A DNA stretch of 22,203 nucleotides from Crocinitomicaceae bacterium (GCA_002696025.1 NZQU01000099.1:5702-27904); one strand, 5' to 3'; shown: positions 1 through 8,136, counted from the stretch's first letter. Numbers and translations are program-made. Notes: generated by a model from the letters alone, not told the origin.

Positions 1-1154
1 GGCAACTCTTTAATAAACTTATTTTTATCCGTTTTTTGAGAGGTAAAAAGATATGCCGCTAATGGTTTGGGTTTTTTATTGATTTCTTTAAAAGCAATGT
101 CTAAATTTTCATATTCAATTACTGGAAGTATTGGGCCAAATATTTCTGAATCCATTATTTCTTGATCAAAATTGACATTATTTACTATTGTGGGTGAAAT
201 ATAACGCTCGTCAATATTGTGATTTCCACCATAATATATATCGGCATTTTCTAGTAAATTTAAAATTCTCTCTGTGTTAGATTTATTAATTATACTGACG
301 TAATTATCATTACTAATCGAGTATTTTGCACGAATTATTTCTTCTTTAACCAATTTTAAAAATTGAGTCTTTATAGATGAGTGAACTACACAATAGTCTG
401 GAGCAATACAAGTTTGTCCAGCATTTAAAAACTTTGCCCAAATCATTCTTTTAACACCCATCTCTAAATTACAAGATGGTGTGAAAATTGCAGGGCTTTT
501 ACCCCCTAATTCTAAAATTACAGGCGTCAAATTTTTTGCAGCTTTTTCATATACTATTTTTCCAACCTTTGTACTTCCTGTAAAAAATATTTTATCAAAT
601 TTTTGATCCAATAATACCGTGGTTTCATTCACGCCTCCTTCAACTACCGAAACACAAGGGTCATTTAATTCCTTATTAAAAATAGCTGACATAACACTGC
701 TTGTATTAGAGGCAATTTCACTTGGCTTTAACACAACTGTGTTGCCAGCTGCTACAGCAGAAATTAGTGGTATAATTGATACATTATATGGATAATTCCA
801 TGCGCCAATAACCAAACATAAACCTAGAGGTTGGGGCACAAGTATACTTTTTGCAGGAAAATTTAAAATATTAGTCCCAACACGCTTTGGTTTTGCCCAA
901 GATTTAAGATTACGACAGGCTCTATCAATTTCATGGTAAATAGAACCCAATTCTGTCATGTAAGTTTCAATTTCTGATTTTTTAAAATCTAGATATATTG
1001 CATCATATAATTTTGATTCATTTTTTTGCAATAGAATCTTGATACGTTTAAGAAGGTCAATACGATAAGAAACATCCAATGTTATTTTAGATTGAAAGAA
1101 CTTCCTTTGATGATCTACAATTGATATTATATCTGAACTTTTGGCGTTATTCAC
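1..1154 (-). CDS. ALDH3-type (fatty) aldehyde dehydrogenase, C-terminus cut by window edge
   Basis: NAD(P)-dependent aldehyde dehydrogenase of the class 3 type, which oxidises medium- and long-chain aldehydes to acids. About 384 codons are present of the roughly 460 usual; the C-terminal end lies beyond base 1. Visible motifs: GAWNYP (about 117-122) with the substrate-activating Asn, GNTVVLKPSE (137-146), FFTGSTKVGK (190-199) of the cofactor-binding fold, catalytic Glu in LELGGKSP (Glu215), catalytic Cys in NAGQTCIAPDY (Cys249), and EIFGPILPV near residue 345. The NAGQTCIAPDY form is typical of ALDH3. The start is GTG at 1154: an in-frame TAA lies six codons upstream with no ATG between, and the family's conserved N-terminus (QRKFF...YRIDLLKRIK) begins shortly after it. 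The gene diverges from fadD, suggesting aldehyde to acid to acyl-CoA flow. Family call is secure; substrate is inferred. Confidence 0.9.
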   Translation of the reverse strand, partial: MNNAKSSDIISIVDHQRKFFQSKITLDVSYRIDLLKRIKILLQKNESKLYDAIYLDFKKSEIETYMTELGSIYHEIDRACRNLKSWAKPKRVGTNILNFPAKSILVPQPLGLCLVIGAWNYPYNVSIIPLISAVAAGNTVVLKPSEIASNTSSVMSAIFNKELNDPCVSVVEGGVNETTVLLDQKFDKIFFTGSTKVGKIVYEKAAKNLTPVILELGGKSPAIFTPSCNLEMGVKRMIWAKFLNAGQTCIAPDYCVVHSSIKTQFLKLVKEEIIRAKYSISNDNYVSIINKSNTERILNLLENADIYYGGNHNIDERYISPTIVNNVNFDQEIMDSEIFGPILPVIEYENLDIAFKEINKKPKPLAAYLFTSQKTDKNKFIKEL

Positions 1155-1261
1155 AAATAAATTAAATATTTAGGCATGTATAGCCATTAATTTTTACAAT
1201 TTTATTAAATTTAGTCTCTTTATAACAAAAAAGAATATTTTCTACTAAAATACAATATATT

Positions 1262-2917
1262 ATGAGTGATTTTCCATGGTTCAAATCTTACCCTTCAGAA
1301 GTTCCTAAAACAATTGAACTAAACAGCTACAATAACCTCGTTGAAATTTTTGATCAATCCGTTAAAAACTTTGGCGACAAAATCGCATACAAAAACATGG
1401 ATGTAGAAATGAGCTTTAATGAAGTCTCTGCTCATGTTGATGCGTTAGTTTGGCATCTACAAAACAATACCAATCTTAAAAAAGGTGATAGAATTGCCCT
1501 GCAAATGCCTAATTTGTTGCAGTTTCCAATTACAATTTTTGCATGTTTAAAAGCAGGTCTTGTTATCGTAAATACAAACCCACTATATACAGCTGAGGAA
1601 ATGCGTCACCAGTACAAAGATTCTGGGGCAAAAGCAATTATCATTCTAGAAAATTTTGCTTGCAATCTTCAAGAAATACTTGGTGAAACTGAAATTGAAA
1701 CAATTATAACCACCACAATAGGAGATATGCTAGGTGGTCTGAAAGGAGCAATTACGAATTTTGTAGTCAGAAAGATTAAAAAAATGGTTCCACCATTTAC
1801 TTTAAATAACACAACTGCTTTAAAACAAATTTTCAAAGATTGCAAAGGCAAAAAGGGAAGTGCTGTTGACATCAAAAAGGATGACAATGCATTTTTACAA
1901 TATACTGGTGGAACAACTGGAGTTTCAAAAGGTGCGGTTCTATCTCATGGAAATATTTGTGCCAATGTTCAACAAGTAGAAGCTTGGATTGGTCATGAAT
2001 TTGAAGATGGTCAAGAGACGATTATAACGGCTTTACCTATGTATCATATTTTTGCTTTAACAGCAAATTGTGTTGTTTTCTTTAGGTATGGAGCTAAAAA
2101 TATATTAATTACAAATCCTAGAGATATGAAAGGATTTTGTAAAGACTTAAAGAAAAACCCATTTACTTTTATTACAGGTGTTAATACATTATTTAATGGC
2201 TTATTAAATCAAGATGCATTTAGAAACCTTGACTTTAGTAAACTTAAAATGGCTCTTGGAGGTGGAATGGCTGTTCAAGATGTTGTTGCCGCTGAATGGG
2301 AAAAAGTAACCAACAGCCCATTACTTGAAGCATATGGCCTATCTGAAACAAGTCCAGCAGCAACCATAAACCCTGTAGGAGGAGGTCATAAAACAGGTAC
2401 TATTGGCTTGCCTTTACCAAATACAGATATTAAAATATTTGACGACAACAAGGTAGAAGTTGCACAAGGAGAAAAAGGTGAAATCGGAATCAAAGGGCCA
2501 CAAGTAATGAAAGGTTACTGGAATCGTCCTGAAGAAACATCAAATTGTATGCATGGAGATTATTTTCTTACTGGTGACATTGGTATTATAGATGAAGATG
2601 GATTTTTCAAAATTGTGGATCGTAAAAAAGAAATGGTATTGGTTTCCGGATTCAATGTTTATCCAAGTGAAGTTGAAAAGGCAATTACAGAAAACCCAAA
2701 AGTATTAGAAGTTGGTGTTAAAGGCGGTAAAAATGACGATGGAACCGAGTATGTAATGGCATTTGTAGTTAAAAAAGACGAATCTTTAACCAAAGAAGAA
2801 GTTATCACAACATGTCGAGAAAACTTAACAAACTATAAAGTTCCTAGAGAAGTTCATTTTAGAGATGAACTTCCCAAATCTAATGTTGGGAAAATTTTAA
2901 GAAGGTTAATGAAGTAA
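1262..2917 (+). CDS. fadD: Long-chain fatty acid-CoA ligase (FadD type)
   Basis: AMP-forming acyl-CoA synthetase that activates free fatty acids to acyl-CoA for beta-oxidation or lipid synthesis. The 551-residue length and the N-terminus (WFKSYPSEVP...SLVEIF-like pattern) resemble E. coli FadD (561 aa). Motifs: ATP/AMP-binding loop YTGGTTGVSKG (214-224), EAYGLSETSP (356-365), LTGD (436-439), the fatty-acyl signature DRKKEMVLVSGFNVYPSEVE (453-472), and the catalytic lysine in NVGKILRR (Lys544). There is no signal peptide, so it is cytosolic or membrane-associated. It starts 107 bp from the divergent aldehyde dehydrogenase and its stop lies only 7 bp from the convergent DUF2141 gene, with no hairpin between. 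Chain-length preference cannot be read from the sequence. Confidence 0.93.
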   Translation: MSDFPWFKSYPSEVPKTIELNSYNNLVEIFDQSVKNFGDKIAYKNMDVEMSFNEVSAHVDALVWHLQNNTNLKKGDRIALQMPNLLQFPITIFACLKAGLVIVNTNPLYTAEEMRHQYKDSGAKAIIILENFACNLQEILGETEIETIITTTIGDMLGGLKGAITNFVVRKIKKMVPPFTLNNTTALKQIFKDCKGKKGSAVDIKKDDNAFLQYTGGTTGVSKGAVLSHGNICANVQQVEAWIGHEFEDGQETIITALPMYHIFALTANCVVFFRYGAKNILITNPRDMKGFCKDLKKNPFTFITGVNTLFNGLLNQDAFRNLDFSKLKMALGGGMAVQDVVAAEWEKVTNSPLLEAYGLSETSPAATINPVGGGHKTGTIGLPLPNTDIKIFDDNKVEVAQGEKGEIGIKGPQVMKGYWNRPEETSNCMHGDYFLTGDIGIIDEDGFFKIVDRKKEMVLVSGFNVYPSEVEKAITENPKVLEVGVKGGKNDDGTEYVMAFVVKKDESLTKEEVITTCRENLTNYKVPREVHFRDELPKSNVGKILRRLMK

Positions 2918-2924
2918 TATTAAT

Positions 2925-3341
2925 TTATTGCAATTTTATTTCCACAACTTTATTCTCTAGTAATATAAGTCTTGCACTTTTGAAAGAAGGAGCTGATAAA
3001 ATTGGCTTGACATTATTTGAAAAACCAAACCTTTCGGTTGGAATACCAATCAAATTTCTATTACATACTTTGTCCGAATTTATATCATGATAAAGAGCGA
3101 GAGCATAAAAACCTCTTGGCAAATCTGTTAATTTAAATTTCATTCTTTTCTTAGTTACTTTATAACGATAGGTCTTAAACTCTTTACCTACTTTTGGAAA
3201 AGTCGCAGACTTATTATACAAACCAATTTGAATTTCACCCTTAATTGACGGAATATTTGGAACAACTACTTCAATAAAAAACTTCTGAGAGAAAAGTAAG
3301 TTGGAATATAGCAAACAAAATATGATTATAATAAACCTCAT
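2925..3341 (-). CDS. Secreted DUF2141 family protein
   Basis: A 138-residue protein with an N-terminal signal peptide (hydrophobic MRFIIIIFCLLYSNLLFSQ, cleavage likely near residue 18-19) and a single DUF2141 domain. The family's characteristic stretch is clear: RGFYALALYHDINSD followed by IGIPTERFGFSNN (about 76-110). DUF2141 proteins are small beta-rich exported proteins of unknown biochemical role. Its ATG overlaps the end of the upstream methyltransferase gene by 4 bases (3338-3341), so the two are almost certainly co-transcribed and translationally coupled. It converges on fadD. The family call is confident; no function can be given. Confidence 0.85.
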   Translation of the reverse strand: MRFIIIIFCLLYSNLLFSQKFFIEVVVPNIPSIKGEIQIGLYNKSATFPKVGKEFKTYRYKVTKKRMKFKLTDLPRGFYALALYHDINSDKVCNRNLIGIPTERFGFSNNVKPILSAPSFKSARLILLENKVVEIKLQ

Positions 3342-4135
3342 CTAATAGCATATAAATTAATTAAATTGGTTTTTTCAAGTGACTTTTCTTTTTCTCCAGT
3401 GATTTTTGAAAAGCCTTTTTCTTTTAACAATTTTCTAACCATTTCCGCCCGTCCATTTACATCATGAACTTCCATTACAATAGACTTAATTATATCCCAA
3501 TGAGAATCATTTATACCCATTAAAACGTCCCACTCCTGCCCCTCACAGTCCATTTTAAGAAGAGTGATTTCTTTAATATTGTTAGATTCAATCATAGATG
3601 AAAGTGTAGCAACTCTACAATGAACTGTTTTTTTTCCCTTTCTTAAATACCATGCTATTATTGGAATTGTGAAATTTGGAATCAATTTAGACCACCAAAA
3701 TGAATCCGGTGAATTTTTTATACTTCCTTTTACAGCATCACGAAAGGCATTTGGATTGCTATCCCACATATCAGGATTTGAAGTTGATAATGCAGGGCTA
3801 TTTGGAAAATAAGTAAATTCCAATGTCTCCTCTTTAGAGCCAAGCCCCATTTGATGAGTAAAAAACAATTTATTTTCACTTAAATTGCTGTTCTTTTTTA
3901 AAACCTCAAAAATAGTAGGTACAGGTTCAAAGCTATGAATAGTAATGTTTTTATACCACTGTGAGGCTCTTAATCCAAAAACACCAATATTTGCTCCAAC
4001 ATCAACAACTACATCACCGTCTTTAAGTTTAATACCATGATTAAAATATCCCTGAACATGATCATCAAGAACGATTGCCTCTGCAGATTTTAAACAGTAT
4101 ATTGGTGTTTGATCAGACAGCTTAATTTTTTTCAT
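3338..4135 (-). CDS. FkbM family SAM-dependent methyltransferase
   Basis: Class I methyltransferase of the FkbM family (265 aa). The SAM-binding motif DVVVDVGANIGVFGL is at 41-55, the acidic loop HSFEPVPTIFEVL at 67-79, and the conserved KMDCEGQEWDVL motif at 194-205. FkbM enzymes usually O-methylate sugars, polyketides or peptides. Between the two conserved blocks is an extended segment (about 105-170) beginning FTYFPNSPALST, resembling the FYP...S region of FkbM domains found in peptide/polyketide synthases; this subgroup resemblance is from memory. No signal peptide, so it is cytosolic. It overlaps the DUF2141 gene by 4 bp and its start codon lies 21 bp from that of the divergent fatty acid hydroxylase. 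Substrate is unknown; a lipid- or surface glycan-linked role is only suggested by the neighbours. Confidence 0.85.
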   Translation of the reverse strand: MKKIKLSDQTPIYCLKSAEAIVLDDHVQGYFNHGIKLKDGDVVVDVGANIGVFGLRASQWYKNITIHSFEPVPTIFEVLKKNSNLSENKLFFTHQMGLGSKEETLEFTYFPNSPALSTSNPDMWDSNPNAFRDAVKGSIKNSPDSFWWSKLIPNFTIPIIAWYLRKGKKTVHCRVATLSSMIESNNIKEITLLKMDCEGQEWDVLMGINDSHWDIIKSIVMEVHDVNGRAEMVRKLLKEKGFSKITGEKEKSLEKTNLINLYAIR

Positions 4136-4156
4136 ATAATTTATTAACTTTAGAAA

Positions 4157-4858
4157 ATGTCAGCTATAAAATTTGTTTCCATAACTCTAATAATTTTATT
4201 GAGCTGTAACTTATTAGGCTTTATTATTTCATTATTATCAATTCATGTTAAAAGCCTTCATAAATATCGAAGACAAGATAAAAAAATAAATCCAAGTATT
4301 TTTTACAATAGATTACCATTGATTCTATTTAACATTTCTCTTCTTTGCATTATTTCTGCTATTGGATTGTATTTTTTCTTTCCTTTTTTTGATAATAGCC
4401 TGAAGTTTAGCTTTTTAATAGTCTTCAGTCAGCTTTTTATTATTTTATTCGTTGACGACTTCTTTTTTTACTTCCTTCATAGGTGGATGCATCAGAACAA
4501 ATACATATTAAAAAAAATACATAGAATTCATCACAAAGCAACTGCTCCTTTTGCTTTAGAATATCTTTATGTTCATCCTTTAGAGTGGATGTTAGGTTAT
4601 ACTGGTCCTTTTATTGGAATTATCTCCATTGGCGTATTTACTGACTCACTGAGTGTATGGGCATTTTGGATATACATGATTGTTAGAAATATTCATGAGT
4701 TAGATGTTCATTCAGGGTTTAAATCTAAACTTGGAAAGTGGATTCCATTTTGGGGAGAAAATGAGCATCATGATATTCATCATGAAAAACTTGATGGCAA
4801 TTATGCAACAACTTTTACTTTCTGGGATTGGATTTTTAAAACTAAAATGAAGAAATAA
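4157..4858 (+). CDS. Membrane fatty acid hydroxylase / sterol desaturase superfamily protein
   Basis: Integral membrane di-iron oxygenase (233 aa) of the fatty acid hydroxylase superfamily. Hydrophobic segments lie at about 5-29, 53-75, 83-105 and 146-175. The histidine clusters expected to bind the di-iron centre are present: HRWMH (108-112), HRIHH (122-126) and HHDIHH (204-209), with extra conserved-looking His in YVHPLEW (His140) and NIHELDVHSG (His180, His185). Members hydroxylate or desaturate carotenoids, sterols or fatty acids, so the substrate cannot be fixed from this window. Beside a fatty-aldehyde dehydrogenase, FadD and a methyltransferase, lipid modification is a reasonable inference. 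All catalytic clusters are intact. Confidence 0.85.
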   Translation: MSAIKFVSITLIILLSCNLLGFIISLLSIHVKSLHKYRRQDKKINPSIFYNRLPLILFNISLLCIISAIGLYFFFPFFDNSLKFSFLIVFSQLFIILFVDDFFFYFLHRWMHQNKYILKKIHRIHHKATAPFALEYLYVHPLEWMLGYTGPFIGIISIGVFTDSLSVWAFWIYMIVRNIHELDVHSGFKSKLGKWIPFWGENEHHDIHHEKLDGNYATTFTFWDWIFKTKMKK

Positions 4859-4870
4859 AAAAGTAAAGAC

Positions 4871-4900
4871 AAAAAAATAGCCTATCTTAAGATAGGCTAT
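4871..4900 (-). terminator. Intrinsic terminator of the cold-shock gene
   Basis: A perfect 24-bp palindrome at 4877-4900 (10-bp arms ATAGCCTATC and GATAGGCTAT around TTAA) directly abuts an A-run at 4871-4876, read as a U-run on the minus strand. That is the classical Rho-independent layout for the minus-strand cold-shock gene, which ends 18 bases earlier at 4919. On the plus strand the hairpin has no T-run after it, so it would serve the hydroxylase gene poorly. Confidence 0.8.
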
Positions 4901-4918
4901 GAAATAAATAAAAATATA

Positions 4919-5110
4919 TTAAGATTTCTTTACATCAACTGCATTTAAGCCTTTTCTACCTTCTTTTAATTCGAATTCAACTTCATCACCTTCTTTGATC
5001 TCATCAATAAGACCTGTAACGTGAACAAAGTGTTCTTTTTCTGTTTCTGCTTCAACAATAAAACCAAATCCTTTAGTTTCATTGAAAAATTTAACTGTTC
5101 CTTTACTCAT
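4919..5110 (-). CDS. cspA: Cold-shock domain protein (CspA family)
   Basis: A 63-residue single cold-shock domain protein, the usual size for Bacteroidota CspA-like proteins. The RNA-binding motifs are KGFGFI (RNP1, 13-18) and HFVHVTGL (RNP2 region, 27-34), and the sequence ends in the typical LNAVDVK strand. Such proteins bind single-stranded RNA or DNA and act as RNA chaperones, often in abundance. It is a monocistronic unit here: its own TAnnTTTG promoter box lies just upstream and a strong hairpin terminator just downstream. The predicted leader is only about 15 nt, so the long thermosensing leader of E. coli cspA is not apparent. Whether it is cold-inducible cannot be told. Confidence 0.93.
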   Translation of the reverse strand: MSKGTVKFFNETKGFGFIVEAETEKEHFVHVTGLIDEIKEGDEVEFELKEGRKGLNAVDVKKS

Positions 5111-5130
5111 AATATTATTTTAATAGTGAG

Positions 5131-5163
5131 CAAATGTACGTTAAATTTTATAATTAATTGAAA
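5131..5163 (-). promoter_or_regulatory. Promoter of the cold-shock gene (Bacteroidota type)
   Basis: On the minus strand the box TACATTTG (5131-5138) matches the Bacteroidota -7 consensus TAnnTTTG exactly, 20 bases before the ATG. A TTTC at 5160-5163, 21 bases further up, sits where the -33 TTTG element belongs and differs by one base. The transcription start would fall near 5125. Confidence 0.6.
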
Positions 5164-5243
5164 GAATATCAATATTAACATAATTAAACTATCAAATAGT
5201 TGAACAAGAAAAGCAAATAAGTAAATTAAGTTTATTCAAAAAG

Positions 5244-5696
5244 TTATTCTCTTTTTTTTGAATCAATCATTACAGTTACTGGCCCATCATTTATAGATGA
5301 AATTTGCATATCAGCACCAAAAGTTCCTGTTTGAACGTCTAAATTTGTACTTAATTTAAAAGATTTAACAAATTGATTATACAAATCCAATGCTTTCGAT
5401 GGATCTGCTGATTTTATAAAACTAGGTCTATTTCCTTTTTTTGTTGAAGCGTATAATGTAAACTGACTGACAATTAAAATAGAACCGTTTATATCATCAA
5501 CTGATAAGTTCATCCTTTTATTTGAATCTGAAAAAACCCTCAAGCTTAATGTTTTTTTTACAATCCAATCAATATCTATTTGGTCATCTTTATCTTCAAA
5601 TGCCACGAGCAATAACAATCCTTTATTTATTTCACTAGTTTTAACTTTGGAAATTTCAACAGAGGCCTGTCTAACTCTTTGAATTAAAATTCTCAT
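5244..5696 (-). CDS. dtd: D-aminoacyl-tRNA deacylase
   Basis: Cytosolic proofreading enzyme (150 aa, the usual family length) that hydrolyses D-amino acids, and glycine mischarged on tRNA-Ala, from tRNA. It starts with the family's MRILIQRVRQASVEI and carries both active-site motifs: SQFTLYA (77-83, normally SQFTLYG) and NDGPVT (136-141), whose Gly-Pro pair rejects L-aminoacyl substrates; GTFGADMQ precedes it at 124-131. Its ATG overlaps the rsgA stop codon as ATGA (5693-5696), so it is probably the last gene of the tamB-accC-rsgA-dtd operon and translationally coupled. Only a weak A/T inverted repeat lies at its end. Confidence 0.95.
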   Translation of the reverse strand: MRILIQRVRQASVEISKVKTSEINKGLLLLVAFEDKDDQIDIDWIVKKTLSLRVFSDSNKRMNLSVDDINGSILIVSQFTLYASTKKGNRPSFIKSADPSKALDLYNQFVKSFKLSTNLDVQTGTFGADMQISSINDGPVTVMIDSKKRE

Positions 5697-6640
5697 AAAA
5701 AATCGTTTTTACGATAAACCTCGTCATCATCATGTAACATCATTTGTTGGTAACTAAGATATCTACTTTGTGAAATTTCGCCTCGACCAACAGCTTCCTT
5801 GACCGCACAATTGGGTTCTTTTAAATGCAAACAATTATGGAACTTACAAGAATTAAGTAAATCTCTCATTTCAGGAAAATAATGAGAAATGACTTCTTTT
5901 TCAAGGTCAACCAAACCAAAAGCTTTTACACCTGGGCTATCTATGAGAAACCCACCAGATTTTACTGGATGCATTTCAGCAAATGTTGTGGTATGTTTTC
6001 CTTGAAGATGTGTTTGAGAAATTTCATTTGTTCTGAGATTTAAAGAAGGATCCAGCGCATTAATTAATGAACTTTTACCAACGCCACTATTTCCTGCAAA
6101 TAAAACCTGTTTACCATCAATTTCTTTTTTTAAAAGGTCAATTGTTTGTGCGGATAAAATAGAGGTATGGTAACATGAATAACCTATTTTTCCATACAAT
6201 TGAGCCATTTCATCCAGTTTGCGTTTTTCTTCTGGAATTAATAAATCTATTTTGTTAAATAATATTGTTACAGGTATCCTAAAAGACTCTGCTGAAACTA
6301 AAAAACGGTCTATAAATCCAATTTGTGTAATTGGATTTTTCAATGTAACTACAAGAAAAATCAAATCTATATTTGCCGCAATTACTTGCCTTTTTTTACT
6401 GAGATTTGTTGATTTACGAACTAAATAATTTTTTCGGTCAACAATTTCAATAATTGCCATAAGTTGATCATCACCTTCAAAAGAATCAAGCAAAACATCA
6501 TCACCAACTGCGATAGGATTTGTTGATTTATCAAGAGTCAAACGAGTTTTACCTCTAATAACAGCTGTTGTTTCAATTCCTGTTGTTAAAAGAACACTAT
6601 AAAATTTTCCTGTAGATTTTAAAACAACACCTCTAGGCAT
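5693..6640 (-). CDS. rsgA: Ribosome small subunit-dependent GTPase A
   Basis: Circularly permuted GTPase that acts late in 30S subunit maturation. The 315-residue protein shows the permuted order: N-terminal OB fold (about 1-75), then G4 NKIDL (129-133), then G1 GNSGVGKSS (183-191), a G2-type HTTT (216-219) and G3 DSPG (234-237, usually DTPG). The C-terminal zinc site is intact: Cys265, Cys270, His272, Cys278. It lies 10 bp after the biotin carboxylase gene and overlaps dtd by 4 bp. Pairing of rsgA with dtd fits a translation-quality cassette. Identification is secure. Confidence 0.96.
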   Translation of the reverse strand: MPRGVVLKSTGKFYSVLLTTGIETTAVIRGKTRLTLDKSTNPIAVGDDVLLDSFEGDDQLMAIIEIVDRKNYLVRKSTNLSKKRQVIAANIDLIFLVVTLKNPITQIGFIDRFLVSAESFRIPVTILFNKIDLLIPEEKRKLDEMAQLYGKIGYSCYHTSILSAQTIDLLKKEIDGKQVLFAGNSGVGKSSLINALDPSLNLRTNEISQTHLQGKHTTTFAEMHPVKSGGFLIDSPGVKAFGLVDLEKEVISHYFPEMRDLLNSCKFHNCLHLKEPNCAVKEAVGRGEISQSRYLSYQQMMLHDDDEVYRKNDFL

Positions 6641-6650
6641 TTTATGATTT

Positions 6651-8132
6651 TTAATTTTTTAATTTCCAAGCTGAAGAAATACTCCTTGAAGCATTGTTTT
6701 CATTTTTATTTTTAACCAATTGACTCCAAATTCCATCAATAGAGGCTCGCATGGCATCGTTTTCATCTTTAAAACTAGAAAACATAAGCGATGGATCATT
6801 AAAGTAATATTTAACAAAATTAGTATCAAAGTCTCCGGATACAAATGCTTCATGCATTAGAACATATTTTCCAAAATCAAGAGTTGTTTTAACTCCAGAT
6901 ATTTCATATGCATCAATTGCTGATAAGGCTTTTGTTATTGCAGATGATCTGTCTTTTGCATGAACAGTTAACTTGGCAATCATGGGGTCGTAAAAAATAG
7001 GGATTTCCATACCTTCCTCATAAGCATCATCTACTCTAACTCCGAATCCTCTTGGAACACGATACCTATTTAGAACTCCTATGTCAGGTGTGAAATTATT
7101 TAAAGAAACTTCAGCATATACTCTAATTTCTATAGAATGGCCATTGATAGAAATCTCCTCTTGCTTTTTAGGTAACTCCTCCCCTCTTGCAACTCTGACT
7201 TGCCATTCAACTAAATCAAAACCTGTTATTTCTTCTGTAACAGGGTGTTCAACTTGAAGTCTTGTGTTCATTTCTAAGAAAAAGAAATTCAAATCACCAT
7301 CTAATAGAAACTCAACGGTTCCTGCTCCCTCATAATTACATGATTTACAAACAGCGATTGCAGCCTCTCCCATTTCTTGTCTTAATTTACTAGTTAATAC
7401 TGAACTAGGTGCCTCTTCAATAACTTTTTGATGCCTTCTTTGAATAGAGCACTCCCTTTCAAATAGATATACAACATTTCCTTTGCTATCAGCAAAAACT
7501 TGAATCTCAATATGTCTTGGTTTGTTTACAAATTTTTCAACAAAGACAGCATCATTTCCAAAAGAATTTCTTGCCTCACTTTGTGCCATTTCCATCATAT
7601 CCTCAAAATCATCATCATTCTCAACCAATCTCATTCCCTTTCCTCCACCTCCAGCTGAGGCTTTAATTAAAACTGGATAACCTATTTCATTCGCTATTTT
7701 TTTTGCTTCAGAAACATCAGAAACAGCTTTGTCTATTCCAGGAACAAGGGGGACATTGAACTTTTTTACTGCTTGTTTAGCACTTAACTTATCACCCATA
7801 ATCTCCATAGATTCTGGCGAGGGCCCAATGAGTTTAATATTGTTTTTTTGAAGTTTTCTTGCAAATTCAGCATTTTCAGACAAGAATCCATATCCGGGAT
7901 GAATTGCATCAACTGATAACTCATTACAATAGTTAATTATTTTATCTTGAAGAAGATAGCTTTCAGATGCAGGGCTTTTTCCCATATAAACTGATTCATC
8001 TGCCTCTTGAACATGAAGTGAATTTTTATCAGCATCTGAATAAATAGCTACTGACTTAATATTCATTAATTTCAATGTTCTTATTACTCTTCTAGCTATC
8101 TCACCTCTATTTGCAACTAAAACTTTATTCAT
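6651..8132 (-). CDS. accC: Biotin carboxylase subunit of an acyl-CoA carboxylase
   Basis: ATP-grasp enzyme (493 aa) that carboxylates the biotin of a carrier protein. Motifs: MNKVLVANRGEIARRV at the N-terminus, HPGYGFLSEN (78-87), the ATP-binding glycine loop KASAGGGGKGMR (157-168), EEAPSS (about 229-234), EMNTRLQVEHPVTE (277-290) and the catalytic arginine region IEIRVYAE (324-331). It is some 45 residues longer than E. coli AccC (about 449 aa); the extra C-terminal part (FDTNFVKYYF... to the end) resembles the tail of propionyl- or methylcrotonyl-CoA carboxylase alpha chains but has no biotinyl domain. Substrate could therefore be acetyl-, propionyl- or another acyl-CoA. The carrier and carboxyltransferase genes are not adjacent. 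It sits 4 bp after tamB and 10 bp before rsgA. Confidence 0.9.
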   Translation of the reverse strand: MNKVLVANRGEIARRVIRTLKLMNIKSVAIYSDADKNSLHVQEADESVYMGKSPASESYLLQDKIINYCNELSVDAIHPGYGFLSENAEFARKLQKNNIKLIGPSPESMEIMGDKLSAKQAVKKFNVPLVPGIDKAVSDVSEAKKIANEIGYPVLIKASAGGGGKGMRLVENDDDFEDMMEMAQSEARNSFGNDAVFVEKFVNKPRHIEIQVFADSKGNVVYLFERECSIQRRHQKVIEEAPSSVLTSKLRQEMGEAAIAVCKSCNYEGAGTVEFLLDGDLNFFFLEMNTRLQVEHPVTEEITGFDLVEWQVRVARGEELPKKQEEISINGHSIEIRVYAEVSLNNFTPDIGVLNRYRVPRGFGVRVDDAYEEGMEIPIFYDPMIAKLTVHAKDRSSAITKALSAIDAYEISGVKTTLDFGKYVLMHEAFVSGDFDTNFVKYYFNDPSLMFSSFKDENDAMRASIDGIWSQLVKNKNENNASRSISSAWKLKN

Positions 8133-8136
8133 TTTA

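Noticed and set aside
2849..2873. 9-bp perfect inverted repeat (GAAGTTCAT / ATGAACTTC) near the end of fadD
   Set aside because: It lies within conserved coding sequence (REVHFRDELPK), is followed by no T-run, and is readily explained by codon content.
5235..5262. A/T-only inverted repeat (TTCAAAAA / TTTTTGAA) across the dtd stop codon, as an operon terminator
   Set aside because: The stem contains almost no G-C pairs and no clear U-tract follows on the minus strand; too weak to call.
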